Under the pieces are notes generated by a model. It had not been told where the DNA came from. It saw only the letters and a program-made list of their open reading frames with translations, and made no database searches. 64,000 nt of DNA from Diploscapter coronatus (Eukaryota > Nematoda > Chromadorea > Rhabditida > Rhabditidae): positions 66,417,249 through 66,481,248 of the forward strand of contig OZ038423.1 in assembly GCA_964036155.1 (NCBI GenBank). The letters run 5' to 3'. The number at the start of each line of letters is the position of its first letter. Position 1 is the stretch's first letter. The position numbers and the translations under genes are program-made. Shown here piece after piece: positions 47,201 through 59,995 of this stretch.

Positions 47201-50200
47201 ATTTCTTCTTTAAACTCACTTCAAAATTGCGTTGTTCCAGAAGCAGCGTTACAGCGAGATGATCCCATACGGTTTCAACCAGCCTTTGGCCACTTCTATG
47301 CGCCTTCCCCTTATCGAACCATTCTTCTATTTCCTCATTATGGTTCCTGTCGAATTGGTCAGGCAGTGGCTTAAAATCAGGTACATTGTTTAAAGTTTTA
47401 CCGGAGACGAGAAAAAATTCCTTGAATTACGGGAGAAAAAACCAACTTAGAAGAAGTATTCAACAACGATAACGGATTTTTATGCATTTTCTCTCTTCGA
47501 TATTTATTACATTTATTCTCAGAACCTCGACAGATCCCGAAGTCGGTTGTGAATTGGATGCACTAACTTTGTCCACGATGATCGAGGATTCGAGGGACTG
47601 TTTGGAAGAGGCTGTCTAGTGAGTGTTTACTGATAGATACTCTTCTAACAAAATTTCAAATAAAACGAACTTTTCCAGTGTGAAAAAACGCTTCGTTCGA
47701 ATGCTCCGCTCGATGTGTCCGTGCACTGTGCCAAGCAGACTCTATCCAGAACAATACGTCGCCGATGTTTCGAACGTTTTCAGGGTAGGTTTTCTTTTTT
47801 TTATTAAAAAAAATAATTTATTCCCCGTGAAGTTGAAACTCATCAGTTTTTCTATTAAACTTTTTATTTCTGTTCTTTTCCATTTTTCGTAAAAAATTGA
47901 GGTTAAAATTTGTAACGTGTTATTATTTCAGAAATACATGTGGTACATGAAGATTTGGTGCAATTGCCCAGAAGTCATCAATAAGGCTGAGGCTAGAATT
48001 TCAACGAAAAAATGTCTTTCTAAATTCCCTATTTTCAGCCGTGTCGCTTATTTACGAAACTGGAGCGGGAATGGAGCAGCGCGATTGTTTGTGCCAGAGT
48101 GATTCATTCCGCACTTGAAACATTATCGAAAAGTGTCAGGTAAGAACGATTGTCAATGTGTATTTATTCGAGAAAAAAATTTAAAAGATAATTCTTTCTT
48201 TTTCGCTGATGCTTTTATCCTCTCTTCATCTTTCAATTTTCCAACTCTATATTTCATCATTTCATTTTCAAAGTGCTATTTTGATTCCACAAAAATTTCG
48301 AACTTCAGCGATCTAATTCCTGACCTTCTTCGAGTCTGGGTGACAGACTACTGGGAGACCAAGCTGAACTCCATCTCTGTAAATCTCAGTGCACAACTCG
48401 AATCTGAGAAAAAGAGCTTGAGAAGAATGTCTGAATCATCCGGAGGACAGTCATTCTCTACGACATTCAGTGAAGCCAATCGGGTCATTCGGGATGTCAA
48501 GGTCAAATTAGCCTTTACTCTACACAAATAATGGTTCTAGAAATTTGATTATCATAATCTTTCGTAACTCTTTCAAGATTACCTTAACTGTTCGATAACT
48601 TGGTTTATTTTTGCAGGAACGAGGAGCCCGCATCTTCGCCCATATGCGAATAGCTGTCACTGAAATGACAGATGCGACTGGATACGAGATGACTGAATCT
48701 TGGGAGCATGTTATGGCCAAGCTGCAGGAGCATCATTGGATGGTAAACGCGTTTTCTTATTTCTTATCCGAAACAAAATTTCAAGCTACTGATTTCAAAT
48801 TGCTATCAGATCATTTTGAAATTTCTCATAACCTCTTCGAGAACAATTTTTCTCTCATTTGAATTTTCTTGCAGGTCGAAATCGGCCAAGACGACAACAT
48901 GCCGAACTCCCTGCCCGTCTCTATTTTCGTGGATCAATCCACAGTCGATCAGTCATTCGTCGAACAGAGTCTCATCGCTCTTTTCGAGGTATGTTTCAAT
49001 TTGCATTTTTTCAAATTCATTTCCTCTTCCAGAAAAGCAAGAAGCTAGAAAACGATGGACACATCATCCTCATCCCGAACGAACTAATCACGTAAGAAAT
49101 TATTTTTGGAAAAGGAAACAGTTGATTCTTTTTCAGAACTAAATGGAAGTATCGAAGCACGAAGATCACCTTGGATAAGGTCAAGCGAAGCGCTTTCGAA
49201 GATTTGAGGGTATTTTCAATACTGTTCGGTTCTTTTATTGAAAGTGAGAAGTTCAGCACGATATAGTCTGTGTGATTGGAAATTATTCCCTGTCGAATCA
49301 GCACCCGAACCTGTTTGTGCGCTGTGCGCCTTCCTGCTCTTCCAGTGAAAGCATCGATGAAAATTTCAAGGAGCTTACGGTATTTTTTTGTATCTATGAA
49401 TCTCCATGAAATTTGTATTTACATTTGTACATTTACCTCAAATTTTGACACGTGAAGCTGCATCCCTCTGAGAAATAGTATGCATTGTGAAAAGAGAAAA
49501 CAACGATATAGAGTTCGTCAAAATTTAAAGAAAATGAAAATGCACGCACATGAAATTAGAACAATTTTGAATTTATTTTAATTTCCAGGGCTCATTATTG
49601 TCTCACTTGGATAAATTCTGGGAACTATTCTTGAAGAGTTGGGATTTGCTCGAATTGCTGAATGTCAACCACACCAAACGAGAAAATATCTGCTCTTCGC
49701 TCGAACAAATCTTCACTTTCGCTTTTCAGGTAAAACTTGATCTTCTAAACATCTCATATGAACTTCTCCTACAGATCATTGTTTACGGGCCTATTTTTCT
49801 GTAGCGTAAAACTTTGAATCTAATATCACATTGTTATTGGCTAATTTGCATATTGACCAAAATTTCAAATATAGAGCCGGGTTGACAATTTTGATTAGCT
49901 CTTTCCATCCAATATTATTCTGCCCATTTTCAGCTTCATCGTGACGCCTGTCGTTATGTTTGCGAAGCCTACAAAGGACTGTATGGCAAGGAAATCGTGG
50001 AGAAATGCGCTCGAGTCATTTTTAAATGGAAAGAGCTTATAGAGCTAAAACAAGTCCAGGTATTTCTTGTTTTATTTTTTTTGCTTTAAAGTTAGACATT
50101 TTAGCCTTGGTGGCACATACCAATCTGGGCGCAGAATGCGTTCAACTTCATGCAATATCTGTCCGATCCGAAATGGACGAATGTCATGGATGATCAGCTT

Positions 50201-53185
50201 TTCAAGGTCTACTCGTTTCTTTTAATTCGTTCTTAAAAAGGCGAATTTCAGGACTTTTCCATGTGTGTGAAAGAATGCACCAATATGGTCGTGATTCCTG
50301 AGGATGGAAAAGTGAACCACCTCTCTCCGCAGTCTGTTTCGAAGAGGTAACTAATTCAGAGTTGAAATTTTCCAAATCTAGAAAAGTCATTTTCTGAAAA
50401 TTGTTATCATAAACTTTTGAATGCAAATTGTTCGGAAGATATGTAGGATATCTTTCGATTTGGGATTAACTATTCATTCAATGAATGCCATAAAATACAG
50501 CAGCGATTAGTTTGTGCTTTGCATAGTCCAAAAGTGATTAGTTTGGTTAGCAGCCAAACGTGAGGGAAGAATGTTATATACTAGATATTTTGCTTTATTC
50601 AATGAATCGTTACTTTGGGAAAGGGGCGAGAGGTTATTTTCTAAACTAGAGAATTAGATAAATGGGGTTAGATTACGATAAATCTTATGTTTTTATCAAG
50701 ACATAATTATTTCCACGTGAAAATTAGATCTACTTGTTATCGGAAACGTCTTCATTTCAGATTCTCAAGCAACGAGTCTAAATCAACGGTCGGCCAGGAA
50801 GAATCATCAAAGTCAAAATCTCGTAGGGAATTGCTGGCTGCAGCTGCGAAAGAGATCGATTCGATGGTTGAAAAGAAGGTATTTATAATTTAAAAATGCT
50901 CGAGATTTCGCTTTTATTCCAGAATCGTGAATGCTTTCCAATGCTTGGATGGATACAGAACGACGACAAGAAGGAGAAATTCACCCTGGAACAGTACGCA
51001 AATGCATCCAGACCTGCCCCTTTTCAGTGGAATCTGTTGGAAGTCTTGGGTAAGATTTTAGGCTTGTGAAAATTTCATAAATTGAAAAGTAGGCAGAGAT
51101 TTCCTCCCTTCTTTCCTGCAAAGAAATGCTCGAAGTACCAGCTCTTATAATTTTGCAAGTTTTTATCCATTTGCAGAAATATATTAGCCCACTTTGCTGA
51201 CATATTCGCCACTTTATTGTTGGAGAATGTTTCGATTTTCAGCATCGGGAACGTTTGGAGTCGTTTACAAAGGCTATAATGTGCAGGATCAGCGAGTCAT
51301 CGCTGTCAAGAAGATGAAAGTGCACAGGGACGCTGTCAAAGTAAAGCGATTTGTGAAATTTAAAAAATCATTCTTTATTTTTAGATGATTGAAGGAGAAG
51401 TGGATATCTTCCGAACTCTCGACCATCCGAATCTCGTCAAATATTATGGTGTTGAAGTGCATCAGGTATTTTTTTTTTTAGAAATTTAGTTGCTTCTAAG
51501 AAAATTCAACTATTTTTTTCGAAAGTAATTTTGAAGGAAAAATATTTCCAAAGATCCTATTTTAATTTACCATTCTTATCAATGATTAGAGATGCTGTTT
51601 TTTAAAGTTTAGAATCGAAATCAATAACCTCGCGATAGTTCATGATTCGAAATTCCTTATTGAACTGAATGAAAACATTTCAGGACGAAGTGAGCATCCT
51701 GATGGAATACTGCTCTGAAGGAACTCTGGAGCGAATCTGCGGCGAGAGCATGGATTTGTCATTGGCCAGGAGATACACCAATCATCTGCTCAAAGCTGTC
51801 GATTATCTTCATGATAAGCATGTATGAGTTTTAACTTTCTTTCTAGCTTTCGAACATTATTCTTGCTATTCTTTAAAGCAGTCCTTTATCTTGCAGGTAA
51901 TCCATCGCGACATCAAGCCAGCGAACATTTTCCTCGATCTGCAAAACGTGCTCAAACTGGGCGATTTCGGCTGCTCGATCCGACTTCGAGATTCATCGAC
52001 GATTTTCGGAGAATTCCGGGAATTTGTTGGAACTCCCCAGTACATGGTTGGCTTTTGGTTCCATAGGAATTCAAATATGGCCTTCTAAAAATTTCATTAC
52101 ATGCGAAATGGCGCAGCCTTCCTATAATTTCCTCATCTCAATACCTTTTCATTCATTCTTCTATTTCTCATTCTGGCGCATTAGTTTTTGAATTTAGGCC
52201 CCCGAAGTGTTTGATTACGGTGATCAGCGAGAAGACGGCACATATCGGGGTTATGGTCGAGCAGTCGATATTTGGAGCATTGGATGTGTTGTCATTGAAA
52301 TGGTAAATTTTTAACTTGCTATTTTAAGTTTACTCATTCGCTTGTATACCGAATCTACTTTCTGAAGATATAGTGATTTGCACAGAAAGCGGTCGTGAAA
52401 TACAAAATACCTTTAAAAATTTGTAATTTTCCTTTAGTAAAATCAGCGTTTTGCGCGGGTACAAAATCTCGTACCCGTACTGGCGCAAAACCTTGATAAA
52501 AATGCCCAATTTTATTATCGACAAAGAACGTTTATTTTCAATTTTCATTTTCAGTTAACTGGCCGACCTCCTTGGCCAAAGCTCTCAAAGATGCAGATAG
52601 CTTGGAAGCTGTGCAGCGAAAACAAGCCACCTCCCTACCCTCAGATGGCCAAAACCAGACAGGATTTGAAGTAGAGAATTACTTAACCTTATCTTTGATG
52701 AAACATTTCGGATGCGAGATGATTCGAAGCAAGACTTAGCAAGGATTATCCGCTAAATTTGATTACAAATAGCCCCACGTCCAAAGGTTTCAAAATATGG
52801 GGGATTTATTATAGTAAATTCTAGACTAACACGTCTTGCATTTCCTGTCATCAAATAATCTGCTCCTAAAGAGTGAGCATTCACGTTGATGTCATATTTA
52901 TTCAGACGTTTCCTGGACATGTGCCTCGCGAGAGATCCCGCTAAACGGGCCGGCCCGAAAGCCCTGCTCCACACTCCTTTCGCTAATGTTCATGTAAGAG
53001 TTTTCATTTATTCGGACTTGACATTTTTCTTGAGATTTGGTAACCTCGCCGCGTTTGCGGCTGAAAAATGCCAGATATGCTCATTTTTTATTTAAAACTT
53101 TATCGATTATTTTCAGATCGATACTGAAAGCACTTTTGAGGCTTTGGGGTTCGAGAAAATCACCCTGAATGAATTACAGGGCTGA
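44203..53185 (+). CDS. mtk-1: MAP kinase kinase kinase, MEKK4/MTK1 type
   Basis: About 25 exons encoding well over 1,200 residues. The long N-terminal regulatory region has a Ser/Thr-rich stretch ([10 protein letters not shown]) and a conserved helical part ([60 protein letters not shown]) characteristic of MEKK4. The C-terminal Ser/Thr kinase domain has [18 protein letters not shown], a glutamate in [69 protein letters not shown] and [19 protein letters not shown]. It acts upstream of the stress p38/JNK MAP kinases. The first glycine of the P-loop is Ala, while catalytic residues are intact. It is close to full length by family comparison. One donor near 47960-48000 is ambiguous (GTCATC or a GC site). 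One intron carries a dispersed repeat. Confidence 0.92.
46370..46490 (+). repeat. Dispersed repeat, partner of 20180-20290
   Basis: Contains TTTTTAAGGGTAATTATCGAT, GATCAATATCGATGG and CCCCGTTAATTTTGAT, the reverse complement series of the repeat at 20180-20290. It lies within a MEKK4-like intron. Confidence 0.55.
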
Positions 53186-53698
53186 GGAGGTTCTACTCCT
53201 TAATGATTTTCACAGTGTAAAAATTGTAGATTATTAGTGTGAATAATTTGTAGAAAAAATAACATTGGTATTGTATTCTCATCTAAGTTATTTTTAAACT
53301 GAATAAGAATACGGTATTCAATGAAGATTCCTTCTGTAGAAAATGGGGATTTGTGAATTTTAGTGATTCTTTTCACCTTTATTTTAAGTATTAGGAGTAA
53401 GCTTGAAACTGGACAAAGACAAATTGACTCAATCATTCTATATGTTACCTCCAAATTCCTCCTCAAAACTCTGTAATTTTCTATACAAAGTCTCAAGTAG
53501 CCTTACATGAAATCTATCAATCAAAATTGTAGTCCAAATTATTTTTTTCTGAATTGGTTGATTTTCGTACCGGTTGTTGTCAAATTTAGACACCAATATA
53601 CAAAGATCGTGTTTTATGTATCTGATTCTAGCAACAATATTCTATGTTTTCGAATACTTTAAATTTTGTAATAGTTCATTTTATGAACCTTGAATTGC

Positions 53699-53704
53699 AA
53701 TAAA
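53699..53704 (+). terminator. Poly(A) signal AATAAA
   Basis: AATAAA about 515 bases after the MEKK4-like stop codon. It is likely the 3' end signal of that transcript, although other weaker signals lie closer. Confidence 0.4.
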
Positions 53705-53873
53705 CTATTTCAAGATTTACTTTGAGTTCACTTTGAAAGAAATAGTGCAATCACTGCGATAATATCCATAAGAGATTACTATTCGCTGCAATTTTTGAAT
53801 TATCGATATTCGATTTTATGTATAAAAATAACGAATAGCGACGAAATTCCCGCTCAGAATGGGGGTTACAACT

Positions 53874-54187
53874 TCAGTATGAATGGTTTATTGCGTTTTC
53901 AATAGGAGGTCGAAGAGATTTTTCGACAGTTAACACAAAATCGTGAGAAACTGAATGAAGCTTTCGAAGTAATACGTTTTGCGGGGAATTAAGAAAGTCG
54001 CGCTCCAATTGCAAAGAAACGAGCAAATTATCTGTGGAGCGAAACTTTGAAACATTCGACGAAGTGTCATGCGTTTGGCTTTTTCGATAATTTTCCTTTA
54101 CTTTTTCGTGAGTTTGTTTGAAAAGGTTCAACTTTTCGTTGGAAATTGGTGTTTTCACTTCACACAAATTGAATTTGAATGTTTGGG
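53874..54187 (-). CDS. Possible small hypothetical exon
   Basis: A frame of about 104 codons that is open to TGA at 53874 and begins after an ATTTTAG acceptor-like site near 54190. The translation is polar and mixed in composition (NEKLNLFKQTHEKVKENYRK; SKFRSTDNLLVSLQLERDFL), more protein-like than most chance frames here. It has no ATG near its left end, so it would need an upstream exon, none of which was found. The family is unrecognised. It may be a chance frame in the Gemin8-like promoter. Confidence 0.22.
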
Positions 54188-54282
54188 GAGCTCCTAAAAT
54201 TCGGACCTTCTAGAAAACCTCGATAAATTATTTCTCCATTTCGCGATTTTTTTATTTTTCGATCAGTTTAGTGTCGATTTGT

Positions 54283-55817
54283 ATGGGGATGACAGGGCCC
54301 AAATCTCAGTCCAAGTATCAGCTGTCGGAATGGGCCGAGTGGATGGAGCATCCTCAGTATGGCTACTTCTGGAGCACCTACACGAACGCGCACAAGTGGA
54401 TGAATAATCACTTCAAGAATCAGAACGTCGTACGACAGGTGAGACAGTTCTTATTTTTGAAATTCTTATCCAACAATTCATCATATTCATTCGCATCTGT
54501 TATAGAATTTAGGAGAAAAATTGGGCCAGAATAGTAGAACTCTCGAACATTCATTTTCTGATAACTTTCAAGAAAAGGCTTTTTGAACCTTCTAAAAACG
54601 AAAAATTATTTTGCAGGCAGTTGAATCAGCCCGAATCGCTCAAAACGGCTCGTCTCCCGGACGCGCACTAAGAAGGAAACTGCCTCGGCCCGAAAGCAAG
54701 CAGAAGAAGAAGAAGTCCAAACGCGAGCTGCACATAAATGAGACTGTTGAAGGTGTGTTTTCTTTATTTTCTTACTGATCGTGAAAAGAAACGGAGCTTT
54801 GGTAGAAAACTCGGCGTTACTTCCAGAAATTGTATCATGGAATTAAAAAAAGATTCCTTGAGCAGAATGTCACATTTATTCATCTTCGGAAATCTTTAGG
54901 GGATTAAAAATCTTTTTTCAGCCGAACCATCGACCTCGAATTCTGTTTTGGACGAGCAGGCAGAGACGATGGACTCGGACACGATCGACGAGATGAGCGC
55001 GGAGATGAAGGCCTTCATGCTGCAGACCATTCAGCACAGACAGCAACGTGAGTTGGAATTTTCGGTTCTTTATTTTCCCTTTTAGATTTGAAACAGGACG
55101 AAAAAGCTAGTTTTTTGTTTTATTTTTGGAAAGATGGCTATGCAGTTTATTTCACGAAAATCGAACATCTTAAAACCAGTGAATTATTTTCTTCAGGCGA
55201 CGTGGCTCGTGCAATTGAAAAGGAAGCCAGACAGGAGGACGATTACATTTCTGCGGATAAAAGTGAGATTTTTAAAAGAATTTTTGAAACCATTATTCCA
55301 TTTTCAGTCGGCGTGCATGGCATCCAGAAGAAAACGACCGAAACACCGAATGAACGCGAAAAGGAAATAAAGAAAAAGTGAGAAGAGTTCTGAGAACTCA
55401 TAAAAATGAGAAATTCAGAGAAGAAGCGAAGAAATTGTACGGACTGAACGCGGAGAAGATTCTCGCGATGGAGGCTGTTCTCGATATGGGATTCCAGGTT
55501 GGATTTGATCATTTTTAGATTTCTTTTTTTTTTCTTTTAAATTTAAACTTTCAAAGAAAAAAAACTGCAAAGAAAATTAAAATTTTATCAACACAATCTG
55601 TAACTTGAAATATTCAAAACTTTGCAGCCTGTGAAATAGTACAAGTTAGAAGGAAGACATTTTCTTACCTTCTCTTATTGTTAGTTCTACTTGCTATTTC
55701 ATCAAGTTACAAACTCTAAATACCCAAAAGTCTGTTAGAAGAATCATTCGTGACTTTCAGACGGAATACACAGCGAAGAAACCCTCGATGTGGCCCAACA
55801 TTCCACTCCGTCTCTAG
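54283..55817 (+). CDS. Gemin8-like SMN complex subunit
   Basis: Seven exons, about 229 residues. The N-terminus WMEHPQYGYFWSTYTNAHKW resembles the aromatic WxHPxYxxYWxxYxxAxxW start of Gemin8. The C-terminus has DDYISADK, PNEREKEIKKKEEAKKLYG, NAEKILAMEAVLDMGF and the ending KPSMWPNIPLRL, all in the same order as in Gemin8 (KRLYGxxAxKIxAMEA and KYWPxIPLKF type). Gemin8 is a core member of the SMN complex that assembles Sm rings on snRNAs, contacting SMN and Gemin6/7. Between the ends is a basic, then acidic, linker (KQKKKKSKRE; DSDTIDEMSAEM). Start is the ATG at 54283; a second ATG follows two codons later. It may be the first gene of an operon with the next two. Confidence 0.78.
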
Positions 55818-56124
55818 AATTCTGCCTAGTATTTCATTTTGAATTCCCACTTCTTTTTCGTTTTCTTTCAAAATACGTGTTCGTTTTTGGGATACAGGTT
55901 TATTGTTGATTTCGTCTAAAAACTAATCGAGTTTTTCTTCTACTAAAATCTCTAATTCATTCCGGTTCGTTTACAGATCAAAGCATATTTCGTTTCATTT
56001 TCTTTTTTCGTTATAAACGTTAAGTTATTTCTTTTACCTTTCTTATTTGAAATTTAGATTGTTTGAGACAATCGAATATTTAAAATTTTTCTTTATTTTT
56101 TCTAACCTTGTAAATGTTTCAGTA
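55818..56124 (+). promoter_or_regulatory. Intercistronic gap, possible SL2 site
   Basis: 307 bases from the Gemin8-like stop to the next ATG. It is T-rich and ends in ATGTTTCAG (56114-56122), an acceptor two bases ahead of the RPA43 ATG. The spacing and the U-rich run resemble nematode operon gaps, where the downstream gene is trans-spliced. This is inference from spacing. Confidence 0.4.
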
Positions 56125-59100
56125 ATGAAGAAGGAAGAATTTTTCTCTGACGGAAGCACGCCTGGAGATGCAGAGGAAATGCAGAAAAATGAGGTTTGGA
56201 ATCGTTAATGTCTGAAAAAGGATTTTTAAATTTGAGAAAAGAAAGAAGCGGAAATCTAAAGCGTTGAAAGGAGAAAATGGAGATGAAGAGAACCCGAATT
56301 CGAACCCGTTCGAGGATCAGAGCTATCTGCAGAGCATGGTCGATGTACAGCAGAGAAGAAGTATCAATATGGTGGGGAATTTTTCTAGAAGACTAATGAA
56401 TAGAATTTTCAAATGGTTTTTTTTCTTCAGATTTTGATCAAATTTTCTTACTTTTGATCAAGACTTTCACTTCCTTCGGAATGAACTTTTAGTTTTCGTG
56501 GGCGATAAAATTGCAGAAATTCTCAATATTTTATTCCACCGTTCTGTTGTAAATAGGAAAGAAGCTATTCAAAATTGATTTCTTTCCAGGAATACAGTAA
56601 GTCTCCTCTGGTGAGCGACGTGCCTCTGTCGGAGTTCAGCAATTCAAAGGAGAAGAAGAAGGGAAAGAAACGGAAACATGACGAAGCAGAGGCAGGGGAA
56701 ATGGAAGAAGAGAGTGGACAGGTTGATGGAGAGAATCAGAAAGAGGCCAAGAAACAAATCGCTACTTGGAATAAGAGGACGGTGGGGGGTTTTTTTGCAC
56801 ATTTTATTCAATTTTCCTGAATAAAATGCACGATAAAATGTTTTCTAAAATAATAGCTCGAAATGTGCAAACTGTCAAAAATTAAAATATGAAATTTTGA
56901 TAATTTTTATACTTGATCTTGATCTTGACATTTTCAGCGAGTTCTGGATGATGACACGACCATCGAGACGAGGCGAATCAAGACGACAACAAGGAAGTTC
57001 GACAAAATCAAGGATAAACATGTAAAAATTTGTGATAACTCGGTTTTATAATATCTCGAAGGTCAACGAGTTTTCTTAAAAATGTGTATAAATGGACATA
57101 GAGAGAGTAGAGCTAGGGTGAGTTAAGGTAAATTTAGTATCAAAATGATCAGCACATCAACCCTATTCCTAGCCATATTGCAATTTCTTTACCCTTCAGG
57201 ATATTCAAACTGGGGCTCTATTTAAAAAATCCGATAAATCTTCAAAAGTTGAACAATAATTTTAGCCGATAATGCCCTTCGAAGACGCAGTCGAGCTCAT
57301 CAAATCGACTCCAATGTGCGGGATTAAGTAAGGAAAATTTTATGAATATCTGGAAACAACCTGCTAAATATTCATGATTTTTTTATGTTATAGATCCAAG
57401 TTATAAATCTTTCATGTCCTTCTAAAATACTCGAATTTTTTTCGAGGATAAAAATGTTCAGAATAGTCCGCGAGCAACGTCACCTGAGCATGCCGATGCA
57501 TCTGACCGGGGAGAATTTCCACAAGGCCGTCAACTACATTCTCCAGAACTCCATCGGCAAATTCAGGAGACAGTAGGTTTTTCACCTGTCGTGACGATTA
57601 TTGGGTTGTGGATAAAGGACGTTAGTTGGGGGAGTCTTGTGCTACTGTGACATCGTGCAGCCGAATATAAGACTTGGTTGTTGATACCTAACTGATACCG
57701 AAAGATACACTTACTCACATTGAACCTCTGGCAAGCAGGAGAGAAGTTATATACGCGAGAAGAGAGATAAGATGGTGGCTTAGGGGCAAGTTCTAGAGAG
57801 GTAACAGGAAACACAGCTGAAGCTAATCAAGCTTCCAAGAGGCAAAGGGAACAAAATGGAAGTCACAGACCGCGACACTTATTCTTGAAACCTCATTCAT
57901 TTTTCTCCCTTGTTCACACATTATCTGGCTTCTAAATCGGGGAACTTCCCAAGAAATCAATCATCATTTTTGGAGAAAGGGACTATGTTTATTTCTCTTT
58001 CAGAGCCCTTGGTGTGGTTCTCTCGATCGGTGCCGTGAACCGAGTGACGAATGGCCTGCTAATCGACGAGCAAATGTCCTACCACACAGACGTTCTCGTC
58101 ACCATGGCTATTTTTCGGTAGGGATTCTTGAAAGCTAGAATGTTTCACTATCATGTCCGTTAACGAAGAAAGAAACAAACGCACTACAAAGGTAGTGCAT
58201 GGAAGTGTGCGAAGTGGGCGGGGCGTGCCACTACCGTATCGATTTATCTACAGGTTTTAAATGCGTTTTCGAAGATTAGCCATTTCGTGCATTTCTCCTC
58301 TTTTGTTCACGGTTTAGAATAGTTCTGTGATTTTTCAGTGAATTCTGCGCCTCTGATTTCCTTCGTTAACGGGCATGATAGTGTTTCTATTAATTGTTTT
58401 CTTGTCAGTTTGTAAAAGTAATCACAAATTGTAAAAAAAATAGTAGGGCAAAACCGTTCTCTATCCTGTCATGTCTCGTCGAAAGTGGCTACATTAACAA
58501 ATTGCATTATCTTCTAGATTTTTTTGTCTAAAAACTGCTTTTTCAGTCCATCCAAAGGCCATCACTACGAGGCAGTGGTGACACACGTATCGCACGACTT
58601 CTTCTCCGCGCTCATTCTCAACGTCATCGCTATCAAAGTTCCCATCACAAATGCTGTCAAGAAAAGCCTCAAAAGTAAGGCTTTTGTCAATTTTAACCTG
58701 AACATTGACTGTAGGGAATTTAACCTTCCACAAAATAATAAACCTTATCTTTTCGAAACGCCTTACATTTATTTTCGAAGAAGGGAAGTCAAAGAAAATG
58801 AATCAGTGCAAAAGGGATGAACGAAAATGGAAAATGGGCACGCTCAATCGTCAAAATCTGCTCGACTGCGAGACGCGTGAGTGTCCGCGAAGCGGCTCGA
58901 ACTCGAATGCTCGAAGAATGAATGAATAAGATTTACCATTCCGTAACTCTGTATTCTTTATTTAATTCCACTTGTAAATTTTACCAAGTTTCTGAAAAAT
59001 CAATGAGTTTGTGCGGAAACTAGGTAATGATAAGAAGCGTGTGGAGAAAACGAAATTTTACATATTTTTATCCTTTTATTTGCAGATCACCAACTGCAAA

Positions 59101-59995
59101 TCAACGACAAAGTGCTGGTGTTATACAAACAGTCGACAGTCAACAGAGGAATGTGTCTGTTACAGGGCGAATGGGTCAAACTCAAGGAAAAGGGGTGAGT
59201 TTTTATTTTTTTTTTTATAGATTTGAAAAAATGGCTAATCCTTCATTTTCTTTGATCTTCTATATTCTACAGCCAGATTCGCAAAAAAGATTCATTAATA
59301 AATGAAGAACTCTCTGGAATACAACAATCATATCCATCTGTTTAAATTTATTGTAATTTTTTTCAAATTTTTCAGAATTCCCCCAACCGAGGAAGAAATT
59401 GAAGAGGCAGAGCTGGAATTCAGTCATTTGGAGGAGAAGATGAAATCGCCTGCCAAAAATAAGAATAAAGAGGCAAAGAAAGCGCAGGAAGAAGAGAGAT
59501 TCACTGAACCTGCTAACAAACGCGTCAGATTCGCTGATACTGATTCGGGTTGGCTTTTCTCGCTGATTTGAAGAAGAAATAAGATTTTCTTTCATTTGAA
59601 ATGATTCTGACATGACTCTTGGAAGTTGACCAACTTTTCAGATAAAAATATTGATAAAGAGGAAAATAGGTGACCTTTCAGAGAGTATTGATTAGTTTCT
59701 TTCTAACTAGAACATGAAAAAATTCTTGAATAGGAAGATTTCAATATTTTTTCTTACATTTTAAAATTTTATAGGTTTTATTTCAGAAACGCTGGTAACA
59801 CCAACTGACGATGACACGGATGATTCGAGAACGAAGAAAATTGCAAAACAGAAGAGGAAAGAAAAAGAAGAGGAAACTTCGCCGGCTCTGAGGAAGAAAA
59901 AGTCGAAAGAGACGAATTTCGCCGGAATGAAGCTGAAAGTTCCAGAAATTACAAGCATCGATGATGTGGATTTGGATGACGATAGTGATATTTGA
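56125..59995 (+). CDS. POLR1F: RNA polymerase I subunit RPA43
   Basis: About 11 exons. The N-terminus is acidic and Lys-rich (EKRKKRKSKALKGENGDEEN). The central conserved part has PFEDAVELIKSTPMCGIK, LSMPMHLTGENFHKAVNYIL, QALGVVLSIGAVNRV, then FRPSKGHHYEAVVTHVSHDF, the S1/OB-fold start typical of RPA43 (FxPxxGxxxxGxV). INDKVLVLYKQSTVNRGMCL and a charged C-terminus ending DDVDLDDDSDI follow. In yeast and animals RPA43 pairs with RPA14 or its equivalent in the stalk of RNA polymerase I and binds the Rrn3/TIF-IA initiation factor for rRNA transcription. The tail has several Lys-rich motifs that could be nuclear localisation signals. Introns hold a solo-LTR-like block and a MITE. The assignment rests on the S1-like core and is good but not certain. 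Confidence 0.75.
57587..57877 (-). mobile_element. Possible solo LTR
   Basis: A 291-bp compact block unlike its surroundings. On the minus strand it begins TGTCGCGGTCTGTGAC, has a TATA-like GCGTATATAACTTC, and ends CGTCACGACA, so it has the TG…CA form of a retrotransposon LTR. It sits directly behind a splice donor in an RPA43 intron. The flanks (TCACC and CTTAT) do not match as a target duplication, which weakens the call. Confidence 0.45.
58146..58383. mobile_element. 238-bp MITE
   Basis: Terminal inverted repeats CACTATCATGTCCGTTAACG (left) and CACTATCATGCCCGTTAACG (inward from the right), with TTT on both flanks. It is non-coding and intronic in the RPA43 gene. Its ends are related to those of 27554-27635. 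Confidence 0.7.

Larger units (their letters stand above)
53186..54282. other. Intergenic, with one possible minus-strand exon
   Basis: Holds the MEKK4-like 3' UTR (AATAAA at 53699-53704, about 515 bases after the stop) and the Gemin8-like promoter. The only other candidate is the minus-strand frame at 53874-54187. Confidence 0.5.
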
